A DNA stretch of 64,000 nt from Pseudomonas sp. CCC3.1 (GTDB lineage: Bacteria; Pseudomonadota; Gammaproteobacteria; Pseudomonadales; Pseudomonadaceae): the NCBI RefSeq assembly GCF_034347405.1, contig NZ_CP133778.1:4406501-4470500 (forward strand). Direction: 5' to 3'. The stretch's first letter is position 1. The number at the start of each line of letters is the position of its first letter. The position numbers were made by a program, and so were the translations under genes. Under the pieces are notes generated by a model, which was given only the letters and a program-made list of their open reading frames with translations, made no database searches and was not told where the DNA came from. Below are positions 8,394-17,165 of the stretch, piece after piece.

Positions 8394-10018
8394 TACTGTC
8401 TCCAGAACCGGAGTGGCTGGTGATTGACGGGCTTGAAGCCCAGGCGTTGGAGCGCAGCAACAGCGGCCAGATCGTTGTCATCGAGCTGGACCTGAAACGC
8501 ACCGCCGCGCGCGCGCTGGTCATAGACTTTGTGTTTGACCGACTTCAGGGCGTCACGGACTTGGTCTTCGAAAGGCAATGGTTTGGCTGAACCTGGCGCT
8601 CCGGCCTGACTTTGCACACGAATACCCAATTTCTCGAGGGCATCATCGAATTTGCTGAGCCAGCCCTCTACGCGATTTGGGCGGCTAGGTGCAGGTGAAT
8701 GCCGCATAGGATTGAAAGCACTTGCCTGCTTCAGATCTGCTTTAAGTGCAAGCTGAGATTTGTCCGGATTGAACGGTGAATTATCTGCTTTGTACACATA
8801 GCAGGCATTACCTGTTCCAGAAAACTCCACGAAAAAGTAGTTTCCAATCTGCATGACTACAGCATTATTGTGCCCGGGACCGCCTACCAACTTGCTCAAG
8901 CGCCCTTTGTTCTTCTCACGGAAATGAACGAAGTCCCGCCCACTGTCTTGCCAGGCGTCGGAGCCCATGACGATTCGGGTGTAGCTCATTTGGTTGGCAA
9001 ATCTTAGCCAGTAATACAGGCGCGACTGATCAACCTCGGAGTCTCCCTTCAACAGGTTGAAGAAGTGCTCCAGATCTTCCTTCGCGAACCACGCAACGAC
9101 CATTGCACAGACATCTTTTTCAACGTACTGCAGCCAGCTGTTTTGTCTGGAACGGATCTGAGGGCTACCCCAGTTGTCGAGGGCGACCTGTTTGAGCAGC
9201 GACGACGGCTTCTCTCGATACGCTGCCAAGTGATAACGCGACAGGCATGCACTCAGAATGTCGTTCATGTGCCGCGGATGCTGCCGGCCGATGTCGACAA
9301 GGTCGGCTAAGCGCTGAGAAAACTCGGCGTCATCCAACATAAAAATACGAGAGATAAGTACGTTAAAGATCCTTCGCCACAGCCAACTGCTGTCAGGGAT
9401 CTGCGCAATCGTCTGCAATGCCGAAAGGTCGCTGATCTCTCCCTTGAACATCTGGTCACCCAGCCTGGCACCTGCCTGCTCGGAAAAAAGCTCCTGATGC
9501 TGCTGGACGATATGCACCCATTCCTTCTCGCGTTTTTGCTGACCTCTGACGCATTCGAAGCCAAGCTGAACGTCTGCCCGCAACACACACCAATTGGCGT
9601 TTTGATCAGGCGTGGCGGCCTCGTACCCAAAGTAGCTAAAGCACAGCGCCAACCAATCTCGGCGGCTCAATCTCCGTTTTTCAATGCGGTGATGGATTTC
9701 TTTATGCACTCGGTCAAAAAGCTGGTCATCGTCCAGTATCGGTCCGACTCGCTCACTCTTGTCCGAGAGACCGGCAAAAACCAAACGCCATTCTGAGGCG
9801 TTGAGTGGGAGTACATTGCGGAATTTGTTTATCGCAGCGCGGCGTTTTTCCTGAGGTGGCGGCAAAGCTTTTTCAGCGCGTTCGAATCTTTCGTAAAGAT
9901 CAATTCCCGCAGCACCCAGACGGGGGAATCGCGCCAACGGTTCAGGCGCCGGCCCCGTGCGATGTGCCAACAGACTCAGGTTAATAGCGGCGGAAAGCCT
10001 CGCGATTGGGCTAGTCAT
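8393..10018 (-). CDS. zorC: Zorya type I protein ZorC (EH_Signature family)
   Basis: 541 residues from ATG at 10018 (MTSPIARLSAAINLS). That start gives an ATGA overlap with the zorB stop; a start 21 bases upstream is also open but lies inside zorB. The protein is soluble, mostly helical, and has no ATPase or nuclease motif by eye. ZorC of type I systems is defined by the EH_Signature domain and is required with ZorD for defence; it binds DNA in the studied E. coli system. Assignment here rests mainly on position between ZorB and a SNF2-type ZorD, and on length. Confidence 0.85.
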   Translation of the reverse strand: MTSPIARLSAAINLSLLAHRTGPAPEPLARFPRLGAAGIDLYERFERAEKALPPPQEKRRAAINKFRNVLPLNASEWRLVFAGLSDKSERVGPILDDDQLFDRVHKEIHHRIEKRRLSRRDWLALCFSYFGYEAATPDQNANWCVLRADVQLGFECVRGQQKREKEWVHIVQQHQELFSEQAGARLGDQMFKGEISDLSALQTIAQIPDSSWLWRRIFNVLISRIFMLDDAEFSQRLADLVDIGRQHPRHMNDILSACLSRYHLAAYREKPSSLLKQVALDNWGSPQIRSRQNSWLQYVEKDVCAMVVAWFAKEDLEHFFNLLKGDSEVDQSRLYYWLRFANQMSYTRIVMGSDAWQDSGRDFVHFREKNKGRLSKLVGGPGHNNAVVMQIGNYFFVEFSGTGNACYVYKADNSPFNPDKSQLALKADLKQASAFNPMRHSPAPSRPNRVEGWLSKFDDALEKLGIRVQSQAGAPGSAKPLPFEDQVRDALKSVKHKVYDQRARGGAFQVQLDDNDLAAVAALQRLGFKPVNHQPLRFWRQ

Positions 10019-10758
10019 CGGCTCATCGCCAACTGACACTTTTCCATATCAGTGTTATTGAACACCGGTACCTCTGGCTTGAGGTTGTCCTCCTTTTCCT
10101 TCAAGCCAAAGAACTGCATGCGCAACTCCACTCGCCGGCTTTCTTCCTTGGTGTCCTTTGCATTGTTGAACGACACACCGCCCGCCAGGAAAATCGATCT
10201 GATTTGCTGTTGGTGCTCCCCCGACAATCCGACTTGGAGCGGGCTGCGGCTATCGAGCAGACTACACATCACCCACTCTGAACGCTGCAGTGAAAGGTGC
10301 AGGTTATAAAGATAAGAACCGTCGGTGTCTGTCGATCCCTCGATCACAACCTGTTTGAACCACTTTCGGCCTTCTTCACTGTTAGCCGCGTCCAGAATCA
10401 TTGGCACAACCTCCTGAAGTGCCGACTGGCCATCGTTGCTCAGCGCGTACTGGTTATGACCAAAGCGGCCAGCATCCCCGAAGCTAATTCGGTTGTCCTT
10501 GCAATCCACGACGATAGTTTTACTGGCAGTCTTCGCCTTAAGGCTCAGGTCCTCGCAGATCTGACTAATGTCCCTATTACGCTGCTTCTCTCCTTGCTCC
10601 GCTTGGTTAATGCGCTGTGTCACAGAGCTCAAAGCTGCCACCATGACCACAAGAAATAGAATCATCATAGCGGTCATCAAATCAGCGAAGGAGATCCAGA
10701 AAGGCTTCTCTCCCTCGTCTTTTGAACGGGCAACCGAAGGCATTTGCTTACCAAACAT
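10015..10758 (-). CDS. zorB: Zorya protein ZorB, MotB/OmpA-like stator subunit
   Basis: 247 residues. A short cytoplasmic N-terminus precedes one membrane span at about 21-43. The sequence FADLMTAMM places Asp26 at the mouth of the span, in the position of the proton-carrying aspartate of MotB and ZorB. A periplasmic OmpA-like peptidoglycan-binding domain follows (VVIEGSTDTDGSYLYNL, later SRRVELRMQF). With ZorA it forms the ion-driven motor of the Zorya complex in the inner membrane. The gene starts 13 bases after the zorA stop and overlaps zorC by four bases. Confidence 0.92.
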   Translation of the reverse strand: MFGKQMPSVARSKDEGEKPFWISFADLMTAMMILFLVVMVAALSSVTQRINQAEQGEKQRNRDISQICEDLSLKAKTASKTIVVDCKDNRISFGDAGRFGHNQYALSNDGQSALQEVVPMILDAANSEEGRKWFKQVVIEGSTDTDGSYLYNLHLSLQRSEWVMCSLLDSRSPLQVGLSGEHQQQIRSIFLAGGVSFNNAKDTKEESRRVELRMQFFGLKEKEDNLKPEVPVFNNTDMEKCQLAMSR

Positions 10759-10771
10759 CGACTAGCCTCCG

Positions 10772-12964
10772 TTATCGCCTGATTTTTTCCATGATTTCAC
10801 CAAACTCCTCGAGACTGTCCTTGACCCCGTCTACACCGCCCGCGAGGCTAGTCACCGCTTTATGAAGCTCGTTATCCAAGCTGCCCAAAGTTTGTTTCAA
10901 TGCGCTTTCCATGCCATTACCGAACTCTTTGAAGCCGTTACCCAGCACACCACTGATGTTTTCCAGGTATTCATACACTTCACGGTTAAGCGCCTGCATC
11001 CGCTCGCTTTGCACCTTCAGGTCCTGGAGATACTGACTGCGACCGCTGGCCTCACCTTGTGCGCTTGCGACAACCCCTTCGATGACCGCGAGAGTTTTTG
11101 CAAGCGCTTCACGATTGTTTCGATAGTCCGCGACCACGGTGTTCAACTCACGTGATGCCTGTGCAAGCTCAGTACCTGCGCCCTGGACTGTGCCCATCAG
11201 CCCAGCGGTCGACTCGCTGGCTCGCGCAACGCTTTGTCCGGCCGTTTCAAACCGCTCAGCCGCCGCCCGCATCTTGTCTGCGCCTAGCTGCATGCTCTGC
11301 AAATGCTGCTCTGTTTGGGCACTCAATGCCTTAACGGTGTCCTGTGCAGATTTCTGTTGCTCTGACACTGTTTGCAGCAACGCCTTGACCTGTTCGTCAA
11401 GACCGCCCACCAAGTCACGGGTGCCTTGATGCAGGTCAGCCTGTGCAGCGCGGGTGGTTTGATCCATCTGCTGCTGGCCGCGCTCCAATTGCTTGAAGAC
11501 TGCCGAGAGTTGCTCACCCAGCACCTCAACGGAGCCCGCAATTTTCGCCATGGTGTCCTGTTGACCTTGGCCGATGTTCTGCTTGATCGACTCAACAAAA
11601 GCCTGGAGATTCTCAGCCATTGCCTGTTGGCGAGTCTCGCTTTGAGCAAACAACTTCTCCAACTGCTCGGCCATTCGAGCACCTGCCCCCTCCCCTTCGT
11701 TGCCGATCCGGGCAACCGAAGCCTGGAGATTGGCGAGCATCTCGTTCATCCCCGCTTGCATGGCGTTCTGTCCGGCCTGCATATCGGAGAGTAACTGGGC
11801 GATCATGGTCGAGCTGTTTTGGGTCGAGGACTCGCTAGCCGAACGCATATCCTGGATCAGCGTCGAAAAGCCCTGCTGCATCGACTGCATGGCGGCAACG
11901 GACTGGCCCATCAGTTCGTGTAGACCGTTGAACTGTTGGCCGAACGTACCTTCCAGCTTGTTCATGAAGGCAACTAGAACATCCTGAAGAAGGTTCTGTA
12001 CTTGCCCTGACTGATCGCCACTGGCAGCCTGAACCGCACCCGCGATAGCTTCAAGGGGGGATTTGAGACTGTTCTCAATCGCACTGCTTACCTGATCGGC
12101 CAACAACTGCCCAGAGTCACGGTAAGTCGTTGACAAGGTATCCGCTAATTTGAGGCTTTCGCGGACTTGGGTATCAACGAGGTTCTGCAGCATTTCCCGC
12201 AGATCGGTTACCAGGCTGTCCTTGAGCTGACGGGTTTGCACGGAGCTTTCCGCACTCGAGCGCACAAGCTCCGCTAGATATTCCTCACCGACACCGCTGT
12301 CGAAAAGCCCGTCGATGGTTTCGTTGAAAGCCTCAAGGAGCCTATAGCACTGCCCCAAACGCCACTTTTCAGTAATAGTGACGGCTATAGAGGCCATGAT
12401 TGAAATAAAGGAGCCGATGAACGCAAACAACACGTCCTTGAGCAGCTTATCGACGCTGGCATTTACCTGCTCAGGGGTGCTTGGATCAAAATGCTGTAGG
12501 CCTAGCATCAAGCCGAAGAAGGTTCCGACAATACCGATGCCGGTCAAAATACCAGGCAGGTGTTTATAGAACTCGGTTCCCAGCGGGGTATCAACCACGC
12601 TTTGAGGTGAGAAAAAATGCGCGGCTCCGGCGGTGGCGCGCGACCGGACAAGAACCTGTTCGCCTTCTTGAAACTCAAACTGGTCGTGCAGCGTTTCAGC
12701 GTATTCGTGCCAAGAGTGCTCCAGCTTGCTTCCATTGAACAGTTGCTCCAATTCAGAGCGCCGTTGAGACGGGGCGAGCGCTTTCACACCGTGCACACGT
12801 TTAGTCAGTTTTTTCAGCTGACTGCTAAGTTTGAAGGATGGACAAAAATAACGGACAAAGTACCAAGCGCACAAAATGAAAACGAAGCCAACTACCGTTA
12901 TTGGCGCGATCAGCTGCTCGGAGCTTGCTGCACCCCATAGATGCAACAGCGTCGAAAAATCCAT
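10772..12964 (-). CDS. zorA: Zorya protein ZorA, MotA/ExbB-like subunit with long coiled-coil tail
   Basis: 730 residues from ATG at 12964 (MDFSTLLHLWG). The frame is open for 23 more codons, but the upstream stretch is Cys- and His-rich and looks non-coding. Membrane spans lie at about 18-40, 138-158 and 178-198; the second and third form the MotA/TolQ/ExbB core (GIGIVGTFFGLMLGL). From about 200 to the end the protein is a long Gln-, Ala- and Ser-rich coiled coil, the cytoplasmic tail characteristic of ZorA, which in the studied system transmits the signal from the envelope. First gene of the zorABCD operon. Confidence 0.92.
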   Translation of the reverse strand: MDFSTLLHLWGAASSEQLIAPITVVGFVFILCAWYFVRYFCPSFKLSSQLKKLTKRVHGVKALAPSQRRSELEQLFNGSKLEHSWHEYAETLHDQFEFQEGEQVLVRSRATAGAAHFFSPQSVVDTPLGTEFYKHLPGILTGIGIVGTFFGLMLGLQHFDPSTPEQVNASVDKLLKDVLFAFIGSFISIMASIAVTITEKWRLGQCYRLLEAFNETIDGLFDSGVGEEYLAELVRSSAESSVQTRQLKDSLVTDLREMLQNLVDTQVRESLKLADTLSTTYRDSGQLLADQVSSAIENSLKSPLEAIAGAVQAASGDQSGQVQNLLQDVLVAFMNKLEGTFGQQFNGLHELMGQSVAAMQSMQQGFSTLIQDMRSASESSTQNSSTMIAQLLSDMQAGQNAMQAGMNEMLANLQASVARIGNEGEGAGARMAEQLEKLFAQSETRQQAMAENLQAFVESIKQNIGQGQQDTMAKIAGSVEVLGEQLSAVFKQLERGQQQMDQTTRAAQADLHQGTRDLVGGLDEQVKALLQTVSEQQKSAQDTVKALSAQTEQHLQSMQLGADKMRAAAERFETAGQSVARASESTAGLMGTVQGAGTELAQASRELNTVVADYRNNREALAKTLAVIEGVVASAQGEASGRSQYLQDLKVQSERMQALNREVYEYLENISGVLGNGFKEFGNGMESALKQTLGSLDNELHKAVTSLAGGVDGVKDSLEEFGEIMEKIRR

Positions 12965-13598
12965 ACTTTCCGCCTTCAATTTAGCAATTTTTTGATGTTC
13001 GGGACGCTTGCAACAACCACATTGATGCGTCAATCGCCAATCCCGTTGGTGATCGATGACAGCACCTTGCTCGGCACGCGTTTTTCAGGGCACAACAAAG
13101 TCGGAAAGGAAGGGCGGTAGTTTCACTACGACTGATCAGGAACCTTCCGTGGACAAATGTTAGAAAATCATGTCCTTATGCCAGCACCTTAGCCTGAGCC
13201 TTGACCGTCGTAAAGCCGGACGCGATCAATGGATCCCTGATCTGAGAGATCCGATAGGCTTATCGGGTGCGTGCTCCGCGACCACTGTACAGAGACACCA
13301 AATCCCCTCCAGCCCCTCTGCAATTTAATCCGTGTCGAAACTTTGATTCTGCACAGCCAATTCGCGAACCATCAGCTCAATACGAGCGACATCTTGAGGA
13401 GTTGGAGCACGAGCGCATTTGCCGTACGCGACAGCAATAAGGCACGCGCCGACTCGCCAGAGCGAGTGAAGGAATGAACCAAGCGCCAGCAATCGCTATC
13501 AGTAGCCGTTGGTTCCACTCAAAGGCGAAATCCGAAGTACAGCTGTGGAATTGAGCTTTGGTCGACGTAAAGGCAGGAATTTCAGAAGATTCTCGAAT

Positions 13599-13693
13599 GG
13601 TATTCCATAAGGTATTCCAATAGAAAATCTAACCGAAAATAATCAATAAAAATCAATATGATACAGAATCAATTCAGATTACCCCGGCCCACC
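13599..13693. other. possible integration-site remnant (direct repeats plus tRNA-end-like sequence)
   Basis: GGTATTCCATAA is followed directly by GGTATTCCAATA, a 12-13 base direct repeat like integrase arm-binding sites. It is followed by an AT-rich segment and then CCCCGGCCCACCA, which resembles the acceptor end of a tRNA. No upstream tRNA body can be folded here and no integrase gene is present, so this could be a leftover attachment site at the edge of the Zorya island or chance. Finding the same 13 bases at the other island boundary would decide it. Confidence 0.3.
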
Positions 13694-13706
13694 AAATGAA
13701 ACAACG

Positions 13707-13742
13707 AAAACCCCCGAAATCACTCAGATTCCGGGGGTTTTT
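13707..13742. terminator. bidirectional intrinsic terminator
   Basis: AAAACCCCCG and CGGGGGTTTTT arms are separated by about 14 bases, giving a GC-rich stem flanked by A and T runs on either side. It could stop transcription in both directions between the Zorya and MazG units. Confidence 0.75.
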
Positions 13743-14137
13743 GCGTTTTCATGGTCTCTTAATCTCCACATTACGTCCCACATCTCAACTGACACATTCT
13801 CGAATGCAATCGTTATTGCCGACTGCTCGATGCCAACCTGTGACAGCCCGTCCAAAATTCGTCGTTTCACCCGCCGGGCCCTAGGGCACGCGGGTGGCTA
13901 GCCCGCCCCCCCCGGTTAACAACCAAAGTTCATTGATGACTGCCTTGGTGCCAAGCGATTGAGTAGATCGCCCCCCCCCTATCGACTCCTGACCAAGCTC
14001 TTTCTTAGCTAGCAATTCTTGCCGGCAGCTAACATGTGAGAAAAACGCAAAAAAATCTGCGAAAGCAGAAAAAACTCTTACAATCCAAGGCCGGATCTCC
14101 TACACATTCTCCCCACTAATGCCCAAGAGATAGCCCC

Positions 14138-14521
14138 GTGAGTGACTCAGACAGCTCATCCGCACCACTGGTTGATGTAGTGAAGCTTGCCGCATCCCTT
14201 CAGCGTTTCGCAGATGATCGCGACTGGCAGCAGTTCCACTCCCCCAAAAATCTCATCTTGGCGCTCACTGGGGAGGTGGGAGAGCTGTGCGAGATTTTCC
14301 AATGGATGAGCGATGCCGATTCGCTCTCCGTAGCTAAAGATCCCGAAATCGGCCTCGCCGTAAAAGACGAATTGGCGGACGTACTGATGTATTTGGTTCG
14401 CCTGAGCAGCGTGCTCGGCATCGACCTCAACGAGGCGGTGACACGGAAACTCGCCTCGAACGGCCAGAAATACCCCGTGGATAAAGCCAAAAGCAGCAGC
14501 AAAAAGTACGACCGACTCTGA
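14138..14521 (+). CDS. MazG-like nucleotide pyrophosphohydrolase
   Basis: 127 residues with a GTG start. The all-alpha NTP pyrophosphatase signature is clear: EVGE at 46-49, with FQW just after, and DELAD around 77-81 within KDELADVLMYLVR, giving the ExxE and ExxD metal-binding pairs. Relatives (MazG-like, dCTP pyrophosphatase) hydrolyse NTPs or dNTPs to NMP and pyrophosphate. It ends 24 bases before a nuclease-helicase gene in the same direction, so the two are probably one operon. Next to a Zorya island, it may deplete or sense nucleotides during infection; that role is inference. Confidence 0.85.
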   Translation: MSDSDSSSAPLVDVVKLAASLQRFADDRDWQQFHSPKNLILALTGEVGELCEIFQWMSDADSLSVAKDPEIGLAVKDELADVLMYLVRLSSVLGIDLNEAVTRKLASNGQKYPVDKAKSSSKKYDRL

Positions 14522-14545
14522 TCAACCCGAATCTAAGGACAACCC

Positions 14546-16414
14546 GTGATCGTTTACGCTGCGACCAAACAGCAATTTCTAAAAGACAACGATAACGATG
14601 ACATCGAGGACGTGATCCTCAGGCATTTCAAGGAAGCCACCGGCAAGAACGTTAGCAGGTCGGAAATCAGGTCGTGGCAAGGATCTCTAACGTATATGGC
14701 CAAGGTCCTTAGGGATGAAGGCCTGCCGAGCGACGCGGGCCTGGCCATTGAGCTGCACATTCCGCAGTCGTCGAAGCGAATCGATTTTCTGCTCACCGGT
14801 CGCGACGAAAATCAGGCAAAAAAAGCCGTCTTGATCGAATTGAAGCAATGGAGCAAGGCCAGCGCCACTACCAAGGATGCCATCGTCAAAACGGCATTGG
14901 GTGGCGGCCTCGTTGAGACCATTCACCCGTCCTATCAAGTATGGTCATACGCCGCGCTGCTGGAAGGCTTCAACGAAGCGGTGTATGACAAAAGCATCGA
15001 AATCCGTCCGTGTGCCTACCTTCATAACTACGTCAGCGACGGCATCATCGACTCAGCTCACTACGAGCCCCACATCAGCAAAGCCCCACTGTTCCTGAAA
15101 GGGCCGGATGAGCTCACCAAACTCAGAAGCTTCCTGAAAAAGCATATTGCTCACGGCGACAACAAAGAGGTTCTCTACGAACTGTCCGATGGGAAAATCC
15201 GTCCATCCAAAGCGCTAGCCGAAGCCCTCGAAGGGCTGATGACAGGCAAGCCAGAGTTCGTATTGATTGACGATCAAAAAGCAATTTTTGAATCAGCGCT
15301 TGCGGCAGCAAGCGAAGCCTCGGACCAGGCACCAAAGGTGCTGATCATTGAGGGGGGGCCGGGCACCGGGAAAACTGTTCTAGCTATCAATTTACTGGTG
15401 AGGCTCACAGAATTGAGGCTGTTAAGCAAATATGTCTCGAAGAATGCCGCCCCACGCAAGGTCTACGAAAGCAAACTGGTTGGCACCATAAAACGCAGCC
15501 ATTTCTCGAATTTCTTTTCAGGCTCTGGGGCGTTCATCGACACTGAGCCCAACACATTCGATGCGCTTATCGTGGACGAAGCTCACCGGCTGAATGAGAA
15601 AAGCGGTCTTTATGGGAACCTTGGCGAAAACCAGATCAAGGAGCTGATTGAATCAGCGAAATGCTCAATTTTCTTCATCGATGAAGACCAGCGTGTGACC
15701 CTGAGCGACATAGGCAGCAAGCAGGCAATACGCGCCTTTGCCAAAGCCAAGGGTGCTGTAGTCGAGGAATATGTGCTGTCTTCACAGTTTCGCTGCAGTG
15801 GTTCTGACGGTTACATGGCATGGCTGGATGACGTGCTTGGCATTCGCTCGACAGCAAATCCGACGCTCAGCACCTCGGAGTACGAGTTCAAGGTATTCGA
15901 CTCACCTCAGGCGCTGCATAACGCCATTGACGAGAAAAACCATGGAAACAAGGCTCGTGTGGTCGCGGGCTATTGCTGGCCTTGGTTGAGCAAGAAAGAC
16001 CCCTCCGCTGTTGATATCGTCATTGGTGACTACAAACGCCAATGGAACCTGGACCAGGATGGCAGCCTATGGATCATCGCTGAGAACTCCATCGAGCAGG
16101 TTGGCTGCATTCATACCTGCCAAGGTTTGGAAGTCGATTACATCGGGGTGATCATCGGGCCAGACCTAGTCGTACGTGACGGTAAGGTAGTGACATCCCC
16201 GGATGAGCGCGACAAGCACGATAAATCGATTCGCGGCTGGAAAAAAATGATGAAAGAGCAACCTACCCTCGCGAAAAATGAAACAGACGTGATTATCAAA
16301 AATACATACCGAACCCTGATGACACGCGGGATGAAGGGTTGCTACCTGTACTGCACCGACAAAGAGACTGCGCAATACTTCGAGAGTCGGCTTAACCAGC
16401 ACAGCAATCATTGA
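14546..16414 (+). CDS. PD-(D/E)xK nuclease fused to DUF2075-type superfamily 1 helicase
   Basis: 622 residues with a GTG start. The N-terminal domain has RIDFLL (Asp80) and VLIELKQW (Glu98, Lys100), the D-E-x-K core of a PD-(D/E)xK nuclease. The P-loop GGPGTGKT is at 270-277 and the Walker B DEAH at 344-347, followed by QFRCSGSDGY and, near the C-terminus, HTCQGLEVDYIGVI, the helicase motifs of DUF2075/UvrD-like ATPases. It is coupled to the MazG-like gene. Such nuclease-helicase proteins are common in defence islands, but I cannot match this exact two-gene pair to a named system. Targets are unknown. Confidence 0.82.
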   Translation: MIVYAATKQQFLKDNDNDDIEDVILRHFKEATGKNVSRSEIRSWQGSLTYMAKVLRDEGLPSDAGLAIELHIPQSSKRIDFLLTGRDENQAKKAVLIELKQWSKASATTKDAIVKTALGGGLVETIHPSYQVWSYAALLEGFNEAVYDKSIEIRPCAYLHNYVSDGIIDSAHYEPHISKAPLFLKGPDELTKLRSFLKKHIAHGDNKEVLYELSDGKIRPSKALAEALEGLMTGKPEFVLIDDQKAIFESALAAASEASDQAPKVLIIEGGPGTGKTVLAINLLVRLTELRLLSKYVSKNAAPRKVYESKLVGTIKRSHFSNFFSGSGAFIDTEPNTFDALIVDEAHRLNEKSGLYGNLGENQIKELIESAKCSIFFIDEDQRVTLSDIGSKQAIRAFAKAKGAVVEEYVLSSQFRCSGSDGYMAWLDDVLGIRSTANPTLSTSEYEFKVFDSPQALHNAIDEKNHGNKARVVAGYCWPWLSKKDPSAVDIVIGDYKRQWNLDQDGSLWIIAENSIEQVGCIHTCQGLEVDYIGVIIGPDLVVRDGKVVTSPDERDKHDKSIRGWKKMMKEQPTLAKNETDVIIKNTYRTLMTRGMKGCYLYCTDKETAQYFESRLNQHSNH

Positions 16415-16583
16415 CGCTATCGTTTGCTACCCGTGCTTGCGCAAACGTTGATTCCTGCCATAGAAGCAGATAACAGGCACTGCAGTTCCTGGCCTGCATG
16501 GTTCGAACCGCAAGATTCGACGTCTGGCCAGGCTAAAGCTCTCGATTGATTGACGCGTAAAAGAGGACGGCGCAGCTAAACGC

Positions 16584-17093
16584 TCAAACCCCGCTATGCG
16601 CCTCAAGGTTGCAATACTGCCCTTTGAAGTACAGCAATGGCTGTGTCGCAGCAGCGTCTTGCAGGTTTAACGCTTTCACTTCTCCAATCACGATCAGGTG
16701 ATCACCTGCGGGGTATTCGGCGTGAATTTCGCAATCTAGCCAGTGCAGGCTGCCGGCTATGACCGGATTGCCCAGCGGCGATTGCTGCCATTGGACTCCA
16801 TGCCATTTGTCCGCGCCGCGCCGGGCGAATTGGTTGGAGATCCTGACCTGCTCACCTGACAGGATATTGACCGCGAATCGGCCTGCCTGACGAATTTTGG
16901 GGTAGCTGGCCGAGCTGGACATGACGCTGAATGACACCAGCGGCGGGTTCATTGACACGCTGTAGAACGACTGGCAGGTGAAGCCAATCGGCTCGTCATC
17001 AAGGTGGGAAGTAATCACCGTGATGCCGGATGCGTAATGCCCGAGCGCTTCGCGAAAGCTCAATGGCTCGATAGCCGTACTGAGTAGTGACAT
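16584..17093 (-). CDS. flavin reductase family protein
   Basis: 169 residues covering the whole flavin reductase-like FMN-binding domain: ALGHYASGITVIT near 15, GFTCQSFYSVSMNPPLVSF near 40-58, and AEYPAGDHLIVIGEV near the end. These enzymes use NAD(P)H to make reduced FMN for partner oxygenases. It lies 72 bases downstream of mesD on the same strand. As MesD-type methionine synthase needs oxygen and MesX, this reductase may supply reduced flavin to that system, or to the SsuD-like monooxygenase encoded at 36.6 kb, which has no reductase of its own nearby. Both links are inference. Confidence 0.8.
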   Translation of the reverse strand: MSLLSTAIEPLSFREALGHYASGITVITSHLDDEPIGFTCQSFYSVSMNPPLVSFSVMSSSASYPKIRQAGRFAVNILSGEQVRISNQFARRGADKWHGVQWQQSPLGNPVIAGSLHWLDCEIHAEYPAGDHLIVIGEVKALNLQDAAATQPLLYFKGQYCNLEAHSGV

Positions 17094-17165
17094 AGGCAGT
17101 CCTGAATAGTGGGGGCATTTCGAAAGGCCTGAGGCATCCCGGCAATCCCCCCAGACACTCCACGA

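Larger units (their letters stand above)
12965..14137. other. 1.2-kb non-coding gap between Zorya and the MazG cassette
   Basis: No frame with a credible start, ribosome binding site and protein-like composition was found on either strand. Between the divergent zorA and mazG starts it must hold both promoters. It also contains tandem GGTATTCCA repeats near 13600-13620, an AT-rich stretch to 13680, a tRNA-3'-end-like CCCCGGCCCACCA at 13681-13693, a strong hairpin at 13707-13742, and C-runs near 13905-13920 and 13971-13980. An open stretch ending near 13430 (reading YERHLEELEHERICRTRQQ) has no start codon and may be a gene remnant. Confidence 0.5.

Noticed and set aside
13271..13477. 68-codon frame between Zorya and the MazG cassette
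   Set aside because: No ribosome binding site, no family resemblance, and weak composition; could be a remnant but cannot be supported.
13681..13693. A tRNA gene ending in CCCCGGCCCACCA
   Set aside because: The upstream bases do not give a T arm or cloverleaf, so only a possible attachment remnant is reported.
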